NCBI RefSeq assembly: GCF_016124105.1
Contig: NZ_JADGMQ010000014.1
Coordinates: 35,142-99,141 of the forward strand
Reading direction: 5' to 3'
DNA from: Aquamicrobium zhengzhouense
GTDB lineage: Bacteria > Pseudomonadota > Alphaproteobacteria > Rhizobiales > Rhizobiaceae
DNA length: 64,000 nt
The position numbers were made by a program, and so were the translations under genes. Positions within the stretch are counted from its first letter, which is position 1, and the number at the start of each line of letters is the position of its first letter. A model generated the notes under the pieces. That model saw only the letters and a program-made list of their open reading frames with translations, did not search any database and was not told where the DNA came from. Below are positions 52,129 to 61,683 of this stretch, piece by piece.

Positions 52129-53735
52129 GCATTTCTCCGTGTTCGATCCGCGAGCATCATGAGCGCCAGGCAGACGATACCGAGGAAAAGAGCGATGCCA
52201 GCGGCATCTGCCGTGCGGTAGCTCCCCATCCGTTCAAACAGCAGATAGGGCAACGTTTTCACGGCATCACTGCCAAAGAGAGCAATGACACCAAGGTCGC
52301 CAAGCGACAGTGCCATGGCGAACGCGAATGCCGTGAGCGCCGGACGTCGGATCGAAGGCCAATCGATCAGCCGCAAGCGATTGAAGCCGGTGATGCCCAG
52401 CGAGGCGCACAGCTTTTCATGACGCTTGCTCGCTCCATCCCAGGCCGGGCGGATCGCGCGTATGGCAAAAGGCATCGCCATGACGGCGTTGACCGTAATG
52501 ACCATGATTGGGGCCATGACAAAGACGTTGCCGCTGTGCAGCAGCAGAATGAACCAGCCCGCTCCGACCACGACCGGTGGCACGACAAGGACGAAGCCAG
52601 CCCCGGTATCGAGCAGGCGCTCAAGGATGGATGGATGGCCCTGGCCCCGCCTTTTGAGCTCAAGGGCACTGCGCGCAACCGTCAGGGACAGAGACAGCAA
52701 GATGCTGAGCCCGGCGGAGATGATTGCTAGCAGCAGGCTGGTCAGCGTCGCGCGGTGCAGTGCAGGGTCGCTCGCCAGGCGCGAAAGGTCAGCCTGAAGG
52801 CCGGAGACGATTATGGCGACAAAGGGAGCGGCCACGAAGAGGAGAGCCGAGAGGATCAATGCGAAATTGAAAATCGTCTCTCGACGGCTCGCGATTGACG
52901 GGCGTCTGCGCGATACCGGTAAATTGGGATCACCGACCATGTCGGTGCCAAGGCGGATCAGGAGCGTGACAACCATAACGGTCAACGCAATCTGTATGAT
53001 GGTGAGCGTGACAGCGCGTGCGGGATCAAAGTCGAAACGCAGGGCCTGGTAGATCGCGACCTCGAGTGTCGTCGCTCGGGGGCCTCCGCCAAGCGTCAGT
53101 ACGATGGTGAATGAGGTGATGCAGAGCATGAAAATAAGCCCTGCAACGCCGGGAAGTGCGGCCCGCAATACCGGCCACTCGATCAAGCGAAAGGAGGTTG
53201 CAGGACCCATGCCGAGTTGCGCTGCCAGCCGCCACTGGTCGCCAGGCACTGTCTCGAGGGCGTGAAGCAGCAGGCGTGTGGCCAGGGGCAGGTTGAAGAA
53301 GACATGCGCAACAAGAATGCCGGACAGGCCGTAAATGCCTTGCCATTGTCCGCCGTTCAGCCACCCTAGCAGGTCGGCGAAAATTCCTGCGCGACCGAGC
53401 AGCGCAAGAATTCCAAGCGCGGCAACGATTGCAGGCAAGGCCAGCGGCAAGGCGAAGAGCCGCAGAATGATGCTTCTGCCTGGAAAGTCTGGATGCCGGG
53501 CAAGGGCGCGGGCGATCAGGATTGCGGGTGCCACCGAAAGCAGGGTCGACAAGAGGGCCTGCCACAAGGTGAAGCGGGTGATGCGAAACAGATAGGGATC
53601 AAGGGCCGAAACAGCCCCCGACCATTCTGTCACCGCCTGGCTGATCAGCCCGGCAAATGCGCCGCCGATCAGCAGACCGACCGCCGTCAGGCCGGCAAGT
53701 CCAGCGAGAACCCGGCGATCGGAGAGCTGCCCCAT
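52125..53735 (-). CDS. thiP: Thiamine ABC transporter permease ThiP
   Basis: 536 aa fused double permease with about 12 hydrophobic helices, two copies of the binding-protein-dependent transport domain. The EAA loops are visible as VPGDQWRLAAQLGMGPATSFRLIEWPVLRAALPG and HEKLCASLGITGFNRLRLIDWPSIRRPALTA. I chose the ATG at 53735, which has GAGGG five bases upstream and lies just after the thiB stop; the open frame runs 15 codons further into thiB. Confidence 0.92.
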   Translation of the reverse strand: MGQLSDRRVLAGLAGLTAVGLLIGGAFAGLISQAVTEWSGAVSALDPYLFRITRFTLWQALLSTLLSVAPAILIARALARHPDFPGRSIILRLFALPLALPAIVAALGILALLGRAGIFADLLGWLNGGQWQGIYGLSGILVAHVFFNLPLATRLLLHALETVPGDQWRLAAQLGMGPATSFRLIEWPVLRAALPGVAGLIFMLCITSFTIVLTLGGGPRATTLEVAIYQALRFDFDPARAVTLTIIQIALTVMVVTLLIRLGTDMVGDPNLPVSRRRPSIASRRETIFNFALILSALLFVAAPFVAIIVSGLQADLSRLASDPALHRATLTSLLLAIISAGLSILLSLSLTVARSALELKRRGQGHPSILERLLDTGAGFVLVVPPVVVGAGWFILLLHSGNVFVMAPIMVITVNAVMAMPFAIRAIRPAWDGASKRHEKLCASLGITGFNRLRLIDWPSIRRPALTAFAFAMALSLGDLGVIALFGSDAVKTLPYLLFERMGSYRTADAAGIALFLGIVCLALMMLADRTRRNA

Positions 53736-53743
53736 TCTTTCCC

Positions 53744-54745
53744 TCAGCGGCTCATGATCTCGAGCCATTCCTTGACCCATGCGTCTCGGTTGGCCGCCAC
53801 TTCGTCAGCACTGAAGGAAAGCTTCGTGCCCGGCTTCACCGCATGATCGAATGCGGGGTTGAGCGGCTTGGACGTCTCACCGGCGGGGAACATCCAGTTT
53901 GTTTCAGGGATAGCGTTCTGGAAGCCTGGGCCGGTCATGAATTCGAGGAATTGGGCGGTCAGGGGATTTTCCGCCCCTTTGATCGTTGCTGCGGCTACCT
54001 CGACCTGCAGGTAATGCCCCTCCTCAAATGCCATCGCCTTGTATCGCGTCGAGCCTTCGGCGATCTCATGGTAGGCGGGGGAGGTGGTGTAGGACAGCAC
54101 CATCGAGGCTTCGCCGCTGGTGAAGAGGCTGTAGGCCTCGCTCCAGCCCGGGGTCACGGTGAGAATGCGCGAGCTCAGCCTTTCCCAAGCCTCGGCAGCA
54201 TCATCGCCGTATACCGCCTTCACCCAAAGCAGCAGTCCAAGGCCGGGGGTCGAGGTGCGCGGATCCTGGATGACGAGGCGCTGTTCAGGGTAGCCGTTCA
54301 CCAGCGCCTTCAGGCTCTTATAGGGCGTGGAGAACGCTTCGGTGTCCTGAATGATGGCGAAATATCCATAGTCGAACGGAACGAACACGTCGTCAGACCA
54401 GCCGCCGGGAATATTGACCTTCTCGAGGGAAATGCCATGGGGCGCAAACAGCCCCGTTTCCTTGGCCTCATGCGTCAGATTGGTGTCGAGGCCGAGTACG
54501 ATGTCAGCTGACGTTCTGGCACCTTCAAGCCTCAGGCGGTTCAGAAGCGCCACGCCGTCTGCCACAGCGACAAAGTCGACTTCACAAGCGCAGACGTCCT
54601 CGAAATTCTTCTTCACGGCAGGGCCGGGGCCCCATTCCGAGGTGAAGCTTTCATAGGTGTAAATGGTGAGCTTTTCCTGCGCGGCCGCAGGAAGCGCCAC
54701 GAGGGCGGCAGCCAGTGTTAGAGCGGCAAGGACTGGTCTTGGCAT
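53744..54745 (-). CDS. thiB: Thiamine-binding periplasmic protein ThiB (TbpA)
   Basis: 333 aa with a signal peptide ([23 protein letters not shown]). The mature part begins [37 protein letters not shown] and includes the family segments [25 protein letters not shown] and [17 protein letters not shown]. It binds thiamine and its phosphates in the periplasm. The TPP riboswitch upstream confirms the pathway assignment. First gene of the operon. Confidence 0.95.
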   Translation of the reverse strand: MPRPVLAALTLAAALVALPAAAQEKLTIYTYESFTSEWGPGPAVKKNFEDVCACEVDFVAVADGVALLNRLRLEGARTSADIVLGLDTNLTHEAKETGLFAPHGISLEKVNIPGGWSDDVFVPFDYGYFAIIQDTEAFSTPYKSLKALVNGYPEQRLVIQDPRTSTPGLGLLLWVKAVYGDDAAEAWERLSSRILTVTPGWSEAYSLFTSGEASMVLSYTTSPAYHEIAEGSTRYKAMAFEEGHYLQVEVAAATIKGAENPLTAQFLEFMTGPGFQNAIPETNWMFPAGETSKPLNPAFDHAVKPGTKLSFSADEVAANRDAWVKEWLEIMSR

Positions 54746-54794
54746 CAGCGCCTCCTCAAATTCTCAAAAGGGGGAATCGGCGCCATGCTGAGCG

Positions 54795-54903
54795 TCTAAT
54801 CCCTCCGCCGGTACAAGCCGGATCAGGTTCAGCGGGTTGGCGGGGATTTTCATCCGGTTGCCTCTCAGCCAGGCCACGAATTGATCGCGCCGAGCACCCC
54901 GTT
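54795..54903 (-). ncRNA. TPP riboswitch (THI element)
   Basis: On the minus strand the segment shows the conserved TPP aptamer landmarks in order: GGGGTGC, GGCTGAGAGG, then ACCCGCTGAACCTGATCCGG and the closing GGCGGAGGGATTAG. It lies about 50 bases ahead of thiB and should reduce expression of thiBPQ when thiamine pyrophosphate is abundant. No distinct T-rich terminator is seen downstream, so control by blocking translation of thiB is more likely. Confidence 0.93.
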
Positions 54904-54985
54904 AGAGCAGATTGAGACATAGTGTTGCGGGTCGGCGCATGCAAGCGGTTTAACTTCGGGGGCCGGGCATGTTAGAGGCGAGCCC

Positions 54986-55645
54986 ATGACGCATAAGACT
55001 ACCCGTTTCGTGATCCTTCTTGGCGGCGAACTCGTCGTTACACCCCGCCTTTTGGCGCAGGTTGCTGAGGCAAGGGTCATCGCCGCAGATTCTGGGATGA
55101 GACATGCCGCGGCGCTCGGCGTGAAACCCGAATTATGGACGGGCGACTTCGATTCCGTCGATGATGAACTTCGGGAAGCGAACAGGGCGACGCCGGTAGA
55201 GTTGTTTCCTGCCGACAAGGATAAGACCGACGGCGAAATTGCCGTTGATGCTGCGCTTGAGCGCGGCGCGCGGGAGCTCGTCCTGGTTGGTGCGTTCGGC
55301 GGAGCGCGAACCGATCACGCATTTCTCCATTTGACCGCGGCCGTGCGGCTGGCTGAACAGGGTGTGTCATGCCTCCTGACAAGTGGCGTTCAGGAAGGCG
55401 TGCCTCTGCTGGCAGGGCGGGAGGCGGAATTCGAATATCCTGACGGGACGCTGGTCAGCGTGCTGGCGTTTTCAGAGCTCAAAGGCCTGACAGTCTCCGG
55501 GGCGAAGTGGTCGCTGTCCGGCCATGATGTAGAGTTCGGCTCGTCACTTACTCTTTCAAACGAGGTTCGGGGAACGCTCTCCGTTCGCTTCGATTCTGGC
55601 CGGGCGCTGTTGCTCGCCCATCCTGTTTCCTCCTTTTCGATGTGA
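54986..55645 (+). CDS. thiN: Thiamine pyrophosphokinase
   Basis: 219 aa cytoplasmic enzyme converting thiamine to TPP with ATP. Motifs: ADSGMRHAAALGVKPELWTGDFDSVDDE at about residues 33-60 (DFDS diphosphate/magnesium site), DKDKTDGEIAVDAALERGARELVLVGAFGGARTDHAFLHL at about 76-115, then the C-terminal thiamine-binding beta domain (FSELKGLTVSGAKWSLSGHDVEFGSSLTLSNEVRGTLSVRF). Divergent from the thiamine transporter, so uptake and activation are encoded together. The riboswitch is on the opposite strand and does not cover this gene. Confidence 0.93.
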   Translation: MTHKTTRFVILLGGELVVTPRLLAQVAEARVIAADSGMRHAAALGVKPELWTGDFDSVDDELREANRATPVELFPADKDKTDGEIAVDAALERGARELVLVGAFGGARTDHAFLHLTAAVRLAEQGVSCLLTSGVQEGVPLLAGREAEFEYPDGTLVSVLAFSELKGLTVSGAKWSLSGHDVEFGSSLTLSNEVRGTLSVRFDSGRALLLAHPVSSFSM

Positions 55646-55648
55646 TCC

Positions 55649-57466
55649 ATGGCTCCTCCGCTTCTTTCCCTTGACGGCATCAAGTTGACCTTCGGCGGCA
55701 CGCCTCTGCTCGACGGCGCGGATCTTTCCGCTTCGGCGGGTGACAAGATCGCGCTGGTCGGTCGCAACGGTTCCGGCAAGTCAACGCTTTTGAAGATTGC
55801 AGCAGGCATGGTCGATGCACAGGATGGCGAGATTTTTCGTCAGCCGTCTGCCACGATCCGTTATCTGCCCCAGGAGCCCGACATGGAGGGCTTTGCGAGC
55901 GTTCGCGCCTATGTCGAAGCCGGTCTTGGGCCTGCAGATGACATCTACCGCGCGGCCTATCTCATCGAGAGCCTTGGTCTTACCGGCGATGAAGATCCCA
56001 AGACGCTGTCGGGCGGCGAGGCTCGACGCGCAGCGCTCGCGCGGGTCATGGCGCCAGAGCCGGACATTCTCCTTCTCGACGAGCCGACCAACCACCTCGA
56101 TCTGAACACGATCGAATGGCTTGAAAATGAGCTGCAGCGGACAAAATCTGCGCTCATCATGATCTCGCACGACCGTCGCTTTCTGGAACGCGTCTCACGC
56201 GCTGTCGTCTGGCTGGACCGAGGCGAGACCAAACGCCTTGAGAAAAGCTTCGCTCATTTCGAGGAATGGCGCGACAAGCTGCTTGAGGAAGAGGAGAGGG
56301 AGCACCACAAGCTTGGCCGCCAGATCGTGCGCGAAGAGCATTGGCTGCGCTATGGCGTAACGGCTCGGCGCAAGCGCAACATGCGCCGCCTTGGCGAATT
56401 GCATTCGATGCGCGCTGATTTCCGCAACAAGCGTGGACCTGAAGGCGCGGCGACGCTGACTGCCTCGGAAGCCAACGAATCCGGCAAGCTCGTCATCGAA
56501 GCGAAGAACCTGCAGAAGCGGTTTGGCGAGATGGTGGTTGTCGAAGGTTTTTCGACACGCATCCAGCGCGGTGACCGCGTTGGTCTCGTCGGCCCGAACG
56601 GTGCTGGAAAGACGACACTTCTGAAGATGCTGATCGGTGAACTTGCGCCTGATGGCGGCACGGTTCGTCTTGGTGCGAACCTGGAGATCGCGGCGCTCGA
56701 CCAGAAGCGCACGCTCGATCCGCAGGAAACGCTGGCCAACTACCTGACCGACGGACGCGGCGAGAGCCTGGTCGTTAATGGCGAGCAGAAACACGTCGTC
56801 TCCTACATGAAGGACTTTCTGTTCAAGCCGGAGCAGGCGCGCACGCCGGTACGTGAACTTTCCGGCGGCGAACGGGCACGACTGGTTCTGGCGCGTCTCC
56901 TGTCCCGGCCTGCAAATCTGCTCATCCTTGATGAGCCGACCAACGATCTCGACATGGAAACGCTGGATCTGTTGCAGGAACTGGTAGCCGGTTTTCCCGG
57001 AACGGTTCTGCTCGTCAGCCATGATCGTGACTTCCTCGATCGCACCGTGACCAGCACGATCGCGCCTGCCGGAGATGGGCGCTGGGTCGAATATGCCGGC
57101 GGTTACAGCGACTTGCTGGCACAGCGTGGCGGCGAAAAGCTCGATGAGCGCGCGCCCCGGCAGAAGAAGGAAGAGACTGCCGCCAAAAAAGAGGGAAGCG
57201 GCACGGCGCAGAGCCGCTCCGCTCCCGCAAAGAAGCTGTCCTACAAGCAGAAATTCGCGCTCGAGAACTTGCCGAAGCAGATGGCTGAGCTTGAAGCCAA
57301 GGTGTCGGTTCTGGAGAAGAAGATGGCTGATCCATCCTTCTACAACAGGGATCCCGACGGATTTGCCAAGGTTGCTGCCGAGATCGACGCACATCGCGCC
57401 AAGCTCAGCGCGATGGAAGAAGAATGGCTCGAGCTTGAGATGCTGCGTGAGGAAATCGAGGGCTGA
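55649..57466 (+). CDS. ABC-F family ATPase (Uup-like)
   Basis: 605 aa soluble protein with two ABC cassettes: Walker A GRNGSGKST (residues about 38-46) and GPNGAGKTT (about 318-326); signatures TLSGGEARRAALARVM and ELSGGERARLVLARLL; Walker B ILLLDEPTNHLDL and LLILDEPTNDLDM. A linker (ERREHHKL...RRKRNMRRLGELHSMR) separates them and a C-terminal coiled coil (about 530-605) follows, as in Uup. There are no membrane helices, so it acts on ribosomes or DNA rather than in transport. Starts three bases after thiN, suggesting cotranscription. Confidence 0.9.
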   Translation: MAPPLLSLDGIKLTFGGTPLLDGADLSASAGDKIALVGRNGSGKSTLLKIAAGMVDAQDGEIFRQPSATIRYLPQEPDMEGFASVRAYVEAGLGPADDIYRAAYLIESLGLTGDEDPKTLSGGEARRAALARVMAPEPDILLLDEPTNHLDLNTIEWLENELQRTKSALIMISHDRRFLERVSRAVVWLDRGETKRLEKSFAHFEEWRDKLLEEEEREHHKLGRQIVREEHWLRYGVTARRKRNMRRLGELHSMRADFRNKRGPEGAATLTASEANESGKLVIEAKNLQKRFGEMVVVEGFSTRIQRGDRVGLVGPNGAGKTTLLKMLIGELAPDGGTVRLGANLEIAALDQKRTLDPQETLANYLTDGRGESLVVNGEQKHVVSYMKDFLFKPEQARTPVRELSGGERARLVLARLLSRPANLLILDEPTNDLDMETLDLLQELVAGFPGTVLLVSHDRDFLDRTVTSTIAPAGDGRWVEYAGGYSDLLAQRGGEKLDERAPRQKKEETAAKKEGSGTAQSRSAPAKKLSYKQKFALENLPKQMAELEAKVSVLEKKMADPSFYNRDPDGFAKVAAEIDAHRAKLSAMEEEWLELEMLREEIEG

Positions 57467-57505
57467 CGAAAGCCCTCAGCGCCAGTCGATGAAGTAAGGC
57501 GTCCT

Positions 57506-57525
57506 GCCAGCTGAGATCAGCTGGC
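57506..57525. terminator. Hairpin overlapping the zapA stop codon
   Basis: Perfect inverted repeat GCCAGCTGA-GA-TCAGCTGGC. The zapA stop codon lies in one arm. No T-run on either side, so it may act as an RNA-end stabiliser between convergent genes. Confidence 0.4.
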
Positions 57526-57888
57526 GGAGTGCTCGCTGTTGAGGCGAAGGGCGAGATTTTCCATGCGCTCGGCGAGGCTTGCGAGCGCGCCGGTAAGCGC
57601 AGCGTCGTTCTTGTCGGCTTTGGAGAGCGCATCGTCGCGTGTCTTGCGCAGGGTCGCGATCTCGGTCTCCATGCCCTTGATGCGCCTCTGCAGCTCGAAA
57701 AGCTCGTCCATCACCATAATGCCGGCCATGACCGTCAGGCGCTGGTCTCCGATCTCGCCGAACGAAGACCGGAGGTGGGTGACATAGCGATCAAAGCTCG
57801 CGGCGAGTTCGACCAGATGTTGCTCCTGGCCATCGTCGCACGCCATGCGGTACGTCTTCCCGTCAATGCTCACCGTGACCTGTGGCAT
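57517..57888 (-). CDS. zapA: Cell division protein ZapA
   Basis: 123 aa. The ZapA domain VTVSIDGKTYRMACDDGQEQHLVELAASFDRYVTHLRSSFGEIGDQRLTVMAGIMVMDELFEL is followed by a coiled-coil region (QRRIKGMETEIATLRKTRDDALSKADK). It binds FtsZ and bundles filaments at the division ring. The preceding gene on this strand, DUF4164, is also a coiled-coil protein and ends 11 bases before it. In many proteobacteria 6S RNA follows zapA; here only about 50 bases separate zapA from the convergent ABC-F gene, so no 6S RNA fits. Confidence 0.93.
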   Translation of the reverse strand: MPQVTVSIDGKTYRMACDDGQEQHLVELAASFDRYVTHLRSSFGEIGDQRLTVMAGIMVMDELFELQRRIKGMETEIATLRKTRDDALSKADKNDAALTGALASLAERMENLALRLNSEHSAS

Positions 57889-57899
57889 CTTCGCGTATC

Positions 57900-58172
57900 C
57901 TATCTGTCAAGCACGGCGCGGATCGTCTCCATCGCCGTGACGAGGCGGCGGGAGACTTCCTTGTTGGCTTCTTCGAGCCTTTCGGCGCGGGCTTCTGACG
58001 CGTCGAGCTCCTGAGCAAGGCGCGCACGATCGGCGTTCATCCGCTGAACCTCTGCCTCCGCTTCGCCGTAATCCTGATCGCGTTCGAGCCGGGCCGCCAC
58101 CGCGTCCTCCAGCACGTCGATCGCCTTTCCGAGGCGGGCAATTACTTCCTTGAGGGTGGCTTCCCCAGTCAT
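57900..58172 (-). CDS. DUF4164 coiled-coil protein
   Basis: 90 aa, almost entirely one coiled coil (LGKAIDVLEDAVAARLERDQDYGEAEAEVQRMNADRARLAQELDASEARAERLEEANKEVSRRLVTAMETIRAVL). It fits DUF4164, a family regularly upstream of zapA in Rhizobiales. By size and architecture it resembles ZapB-like or SlyX-like helpers, but no function is established to my knowledge. First gene of a two-gene unit with zapA, divergent from tkt. Confidence 0.85.
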   Translation of the reverse strand: MTGEATLKEVIARLGKAIDVLEDAVAARLERDQDYGEAEAEVQRMNADRARLAQELDASEARAERLEEANKEVSRRLVTAMETIRAVLDR

Positions 58173-58421
58173 GTACTTCGCTCCAGCGCCGATCCGGTGC
58201 CGAATCGCACGCTTTGCCAGCGTATTTAAAGTGAAACTTTAGGCAGCGGGAAAAGGAACCGTCAACGCGTGTCCTGCAATGTCCCCTTGAAAGCGTATCC
58301 GCTCCCCCTATTGGGTTAGGCTGACGTTGACTCGTGCCGCATGCCTGCTATGTGTCCACTCGCTCTTTCAGGGCTAGGAGAAAGCCCTTTCCCTTGCGCA
58401 GGAACGACAAGCGAGCCACTC
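58173..58421. other. Divergent promoter region of DUF4164-zapA and tkt
   Basis: 249 bases without a gene. Contains the inverted repeat AAAGT-GAA-ACTTT at 58228-58240 and, on the plus strand, TTGAAA near 58288 followed by a C-rich stretch; a clear -10 is not evident. Confidence 0.4.
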
Positions 58422-60413
58422 ATGATTACACGTGAACAGCATGACCGCATGGCCAATGCGATCCGCTTCCTTTCGATGGATGCGGTCGAGAAGGCCAATT
58501 CTGGCCACCCCGGCCTTCCCATGGGAGCAGCCGATATTGCCACGGTGCTGTTCTCGAAGTTCCTCTCCTTCGATCCGAAGGCGCCGCACTGGGCCGATCG
58601 CGACCGCTTCGTGCTGTCCGCTGGTCATGGCTCGATGCTGCTCTATTCGCTCCTCTACCTGACCGGGTACGAGGACATGACGATCGACGAGATCAAGAAC
58701 TTCCGCCAGTTGGGCGCGAAGACCGCCGGCCATCCGGAATGGGGCCACGCGACCGGCATTGAGACGACGACCGGCCCGCTCGGCCAGGGCATCGCCAACG
58801 CCGTCGGCATGGCGATGGCAGAGCGCATCCTGAATGCGCGCTTCGGCGACGATCTCGTCAATCACTACACCTACGTTCTCGCTGGCGACGGCTGCCTCAT
58901 GGAAGGCATCAGCCAGGAAGCGATCACACTTGCGGGCCATCTGCGCCTCAACAAGCTGATCGTCATCTGGGACGACAACAACATCTCGATCGACGGCGCG
59001 ATTTCGCTGACCGATTCGACCGACCAGCGTGCGCGCTTCGCCGCTTCCGGCTGGAACACCCTCAGCGTTGACGGTCATGATCCGGAAGCGATCGCCACCG
59101 CGATCCAGACCGCGAAAAAGTCGAGCCGTCCGACCCTGATCGCCGCCAAGACCACCATCGGCTTCGGTGCTCCGACCCGTGCGGGCAGCAACAAGGCCCA
59201 CGGTTCGCCGCTGGGCGCCGAGGAAATCGCTGGCGCGCGTGCTCAGCTGAACTGGGAATATGCTCCGTTCGAGATCCCGAGCGACATCCTCGACGCATGG
59301 CGCTCCATCGGTGCACGCGGTGCTGAAAAGCGCGCTGCCTGGGAAGATCGCTTTGCCGCTGCCGATGCAGAGATCCGCGCCGAGTTCGAGCGCCGCATGC
59401 GCGGCGATCTTCCGGAAGGGTTCGATGCAGCGATCGAGGCCTACAAGCAGCAGCTGTCGGCAGACAAGCCGAAAGTGGCAACGCGCAAATCCTCCGAGAT
59501 GGCGCTTGAGGTCATCAACGGAATTGTGCCAGACACCATCGGCGGCTCGGCTGACCTGACGGGCTCCAACAACACCAAGACCAGCCAGACCGGCCCGATC
59601 AAGGCTGGCGACTTCAACGGTCGCTATGTCTACTGGGGCATCCGTGAGCACGGCATGGCTGCAGCCATGAACGGTATGGCGCTGCATGGCGGTGTCATTC
59701 CTTACGGCGGCACCTTCCTGACCTTCTCGGACTATGCACGTCCTGCGATGCGTCTTGCTTCGTTGATGGGGATTCGCTCGATCTTCGTCATGACGCATGA
59801 CTCGATCGGTCTTGGCGAAGACGGCCCGACCCACCAGCCGGTCGAGCACGTTGCTGTTCTGCGCGCGATCCCGAACCATATCGTGCTGCGTCCGGCAGAT
59901 GCGGTTGAGGCGGTTGAAGCCTGGCAGGTCGCGCTCAAGTCGACCCGCACCCCGTCGACGCTGGCTCTGACCCGTCAGAACCTGCCGACGCTTCGCACCG
60001 AGCACACGGCTGAAAACCTCACGGCACGCGGCGCTTACGAGCTCGCTGGCGCAGAGGGTGAGGCCAAGGCAACGATCTTTGCATCCGGTTCGGAAGTCGA
60101 AATCGCGCTTGCCGCCAAGGTCGAACTCGACAAGCGCGGCATCCCGGCACGTGTTGTCTCGGTTCCGTCTTTCGAGCTATTCTTTGAGCAGGACGAGGCC
60201 TACCGCTCAGCAACGATCGGCAACGCGCCGATCAAGATCGCCGTCGAAGCAGGCATCCGCCTGGGCTGGGACGCGATCATTGGCTCAGACGGCCTGTTCG
60301 TCGGCATGAGCGGTTTCGGTGCCAGCGCCCCGATCGATGCGCTCTACAAGCACTTCGGCATCACCGCCGAAGCAGTTGTTGACGCAGTGGAAGGTCGTTT
60401 GAACAAGGTATAA
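58422..60413 (+). CDS. tkt: Transketolase
   Basis: 663 aa TPP-dependent enzyme of the pentose phosphate pathway. N-terminal TPP domain: [44 protein letters not shown], and the TPP motif GDGCLMEG...NNISIDG. Pyrimidine-binding domain with the catalytic Glu in [21 protein letters not shown], then [17 protein letters not shown], and a C-terminal domain. ATG at 58422 begins [17 protein letters not shown] as in other rhizobial enzymes; the frame opens 27 codons upstream. First gene of a tkt-gap group. Confidence 0.96.
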   Translation: MITREQHDRMANAIRFLSMDAVEKANSGHPGLPMGAADIATVLFSKFLSFDPKAPHWADRDRFVLSAGHGSMLLYSLLYLTGYEDMTIDEIKNFRQLGAKTAGHPEWGHATGIETTTGPLGQGIANAVGMAMAERILNARFGDDLVNHYTYVLAGDGCLMEGISQEAITLAGHLRLNKLIVIWDDNNISIDGAISLTDSTDQRARFAASGWNTLSVDGHDPEAIATAIQTAKKSSRPTLIAAKTTIGFGAPTRAGSNKAHGSPLGAEEIAGARAQLNWEYAPFEIPSDILDAWRSIGARGAEKRAAWEDRFAAADAEIRAEFERRMRGDLPEGFDAAIEAYKQQLSADKPKVATRKSSEMALEVINGIVPDTIGGSADLTGSNNTKTSQTGPIKAGDFNGRYVYWGIREHGMAAAMNGMALHGGVIPYGGTFLTFSDYARPAMRLASLMGIRSIFVMTHDSIGLGEDGPTHQPVEHVAVLRAIPNHIVLRPADAVEAVEAWQVALKSTRTPSTLALTRQNLPTLRTEHTAENLTARGAYELAGAEGEAKATIFASGSEVEIALAAKVELDKRGIPARVVSVPSFELFFEQDEAYRSATIGNAPIKIAVEAGIRLGWDAIIGSDGLFVGMSGFGASAPIDALYKHFGITAEAVVDAVEGRLNKV

Positions 60414-60455
60414 GCCTTGTTCCTGTGACTGCCCGCCCGTACTAATCGGTTTTAT

Positions 60456-60497
60456 CCCATAGGGCCGCTGGATTCTTCTCCAGCGCGCCGCTATGGG
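60456..60497 (+). promoter_or_regulatory. Long hairpin in the tkt-gap intergenic region
   Basis: CCCATAG (60456-60462) pairs with CTATGGG (60491-60497), GGC with GCC inside it, and CGCTGG (60466-60471) with CCAGCG (60480-60485), giving about 16 pairs with two small bulges. There is no T-run, so it is not a simple terminator; it may stabilise or divide the tkt-gap message. Confidence 0.5.
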
Positions 60498-60570
60498 AGG
60501 CCTAACCCGGCGTGAGGCTGCGGAGTTTCCGCCGGATGGTAGCTATTTTAGCCCTTCGGGAGACCGCTCT

Positions 60571-61581
60571 ATGACCGTGAAAGTCGCAATCAACGGATTT
60601 GGCCGCATCGGCCGCAATATCGCTCGCGCCATCTACGAGAGCGGCCGCAAGGACATCGATATCGTTGCCATCAACGATCTCGGCCCGGTCGAAACCAACG
60701 CACACCTCCTGCGCTACGACAGCGTGCACGGCCGCTTCCCGGCCGAAGTCAAGGTAGACGGCGACACCATCCACGTTGGCGATGAATCCTTCAAGGTGTT
60801 CGCAGAACGCGACCCGGCGAATTTGCCATGGGGCGAACTCGGCATCGACATCGTTCTTGAGTGCACCGGCATCTTCACGTCGAAGGAAAAGGCCTCGGCG
60901 CACCTGACCGCTGGCGCCAAGCGCGTCATCGTTTCGGCTCCGGCTGACAATGCCGACATCACCGTTGTTTACGGCGTCAACCACGACAAGATCACCAGCG
61001 ATCACATCGTGATCTCGAACGCCTCGTGCACGACGAACTGCCTGGCACCGGTTGCCAAGGTCCTCAACGACGCCTTCGGCATCGAAAAGGGCTTCATGAC
61101 AACGGTTCACGCCTATACGGGCGACCAGCCGACGCTCGACACGATGCACAAGGATCTCTACCGCGCCCGCGCTGCGGCTCTGTCGATGATCCCGACCTCG
61201 ACCGGTGCAGCCAAGGCCGTTGGCCTGGTTCTGCCGGAACTGAAGGGCAAGCTCGACGGCGTTTCGATCCGCGTCCCGACGCCGAACGTCTCGGTCATCG
61301 ACTTCAAGTTCGTTCCAAGCCGCAAGGTCACCGTTGAAGAAGTCAACGCAGCGCTCGTTGCTGCTGCTGATGGTGACCTCAAGGGTATCCTCGCCTACAC
61401 CAACGAGCCGCTGGTCTCGATGGATCTCAACCACGACCCGGCATCGTCGACTTTCGCGCTCGACCAGACCAAGGTTGTCGAGGGCGATCTCGTCCGCGTC
61501 ATGTCCTGGTACGACAACGAGTGGGGCTTCTCCAACCGTATGGCCGACACGGCTGTCGCGGTGGCGAAGACGATCGCCTAA
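60571..61581 (+). CDS. gap: Glyceraldehyde-3-phosphate dehydrogenase, type I
   Basis: 336 aa. NAD-binding motif [10 protein letters not shown] at residues 6-15, catalytic cysteine in [17 protein letters not shown] (first Cys of CTTNC), and the C-terminal [13 protein letters not shown]. Acts in glycolysis or gluconeogenesis. ATG at 60571 preceded by CGGGAG; a 26-codon upstream extension of the frame covers the hairpin and is not coding. A strong terminator follows. Confidence 0.97.
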   Translation: MTVKVAINGFGRIGRNIARAIYESGRKDIDIVAINDLGPVETNAHLLRYDSVHGRFPAEVKVDGDTIHVGDESFKVFAERDPANLPWGELGIDIVLECTGIFTSKEKASAHLTAGAKRVIVSAPADNADITVVYGVNHDKITSDHIVISNASCTTNCLAPVAKVLNDAFGIEKGFMTTVHAYTGDQPTLDTMHKDLYRARAAALSMIPTSTGAAKAVGLVLPELKGKLDGVSIRVPTPNVSVIDFKFVPSRKVTVEEVNAALVAAADGDLKGILAYTNEPLVSMDLNHDPASSTFALDQTKVVEGDLVRVMSWYDNEWGFSNRMADTAVAVAKTIA

Positions 61582-61603
61582 GGCATCTGACATAGCCTGA
61601 TTG

Positions 61604-61630
61604 AAACGCCCGGCCTTGACCGGGCGTTTT
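61604..61630 (+). terminator. Terminator after gap
   Basis: Perfect 10-bp stem AAACGCCCGG/CCGGGCGTTT with a 6-base loop and T-run, 22 bases after the gap stop. Confidence 0.92.
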
Positions 61631-61683
61631 GTTAGGCTCCATCGTTGCGCGGAGCGGCATGTGCTGCCACAGGATGCAGTTAG

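Noticed and set aside
57467..57516. 6S RNA downstream of zapA
   Set aside because: Only about 50 bases separate zapA from the convergent ABC-F gene, too short for a 6S RNA.
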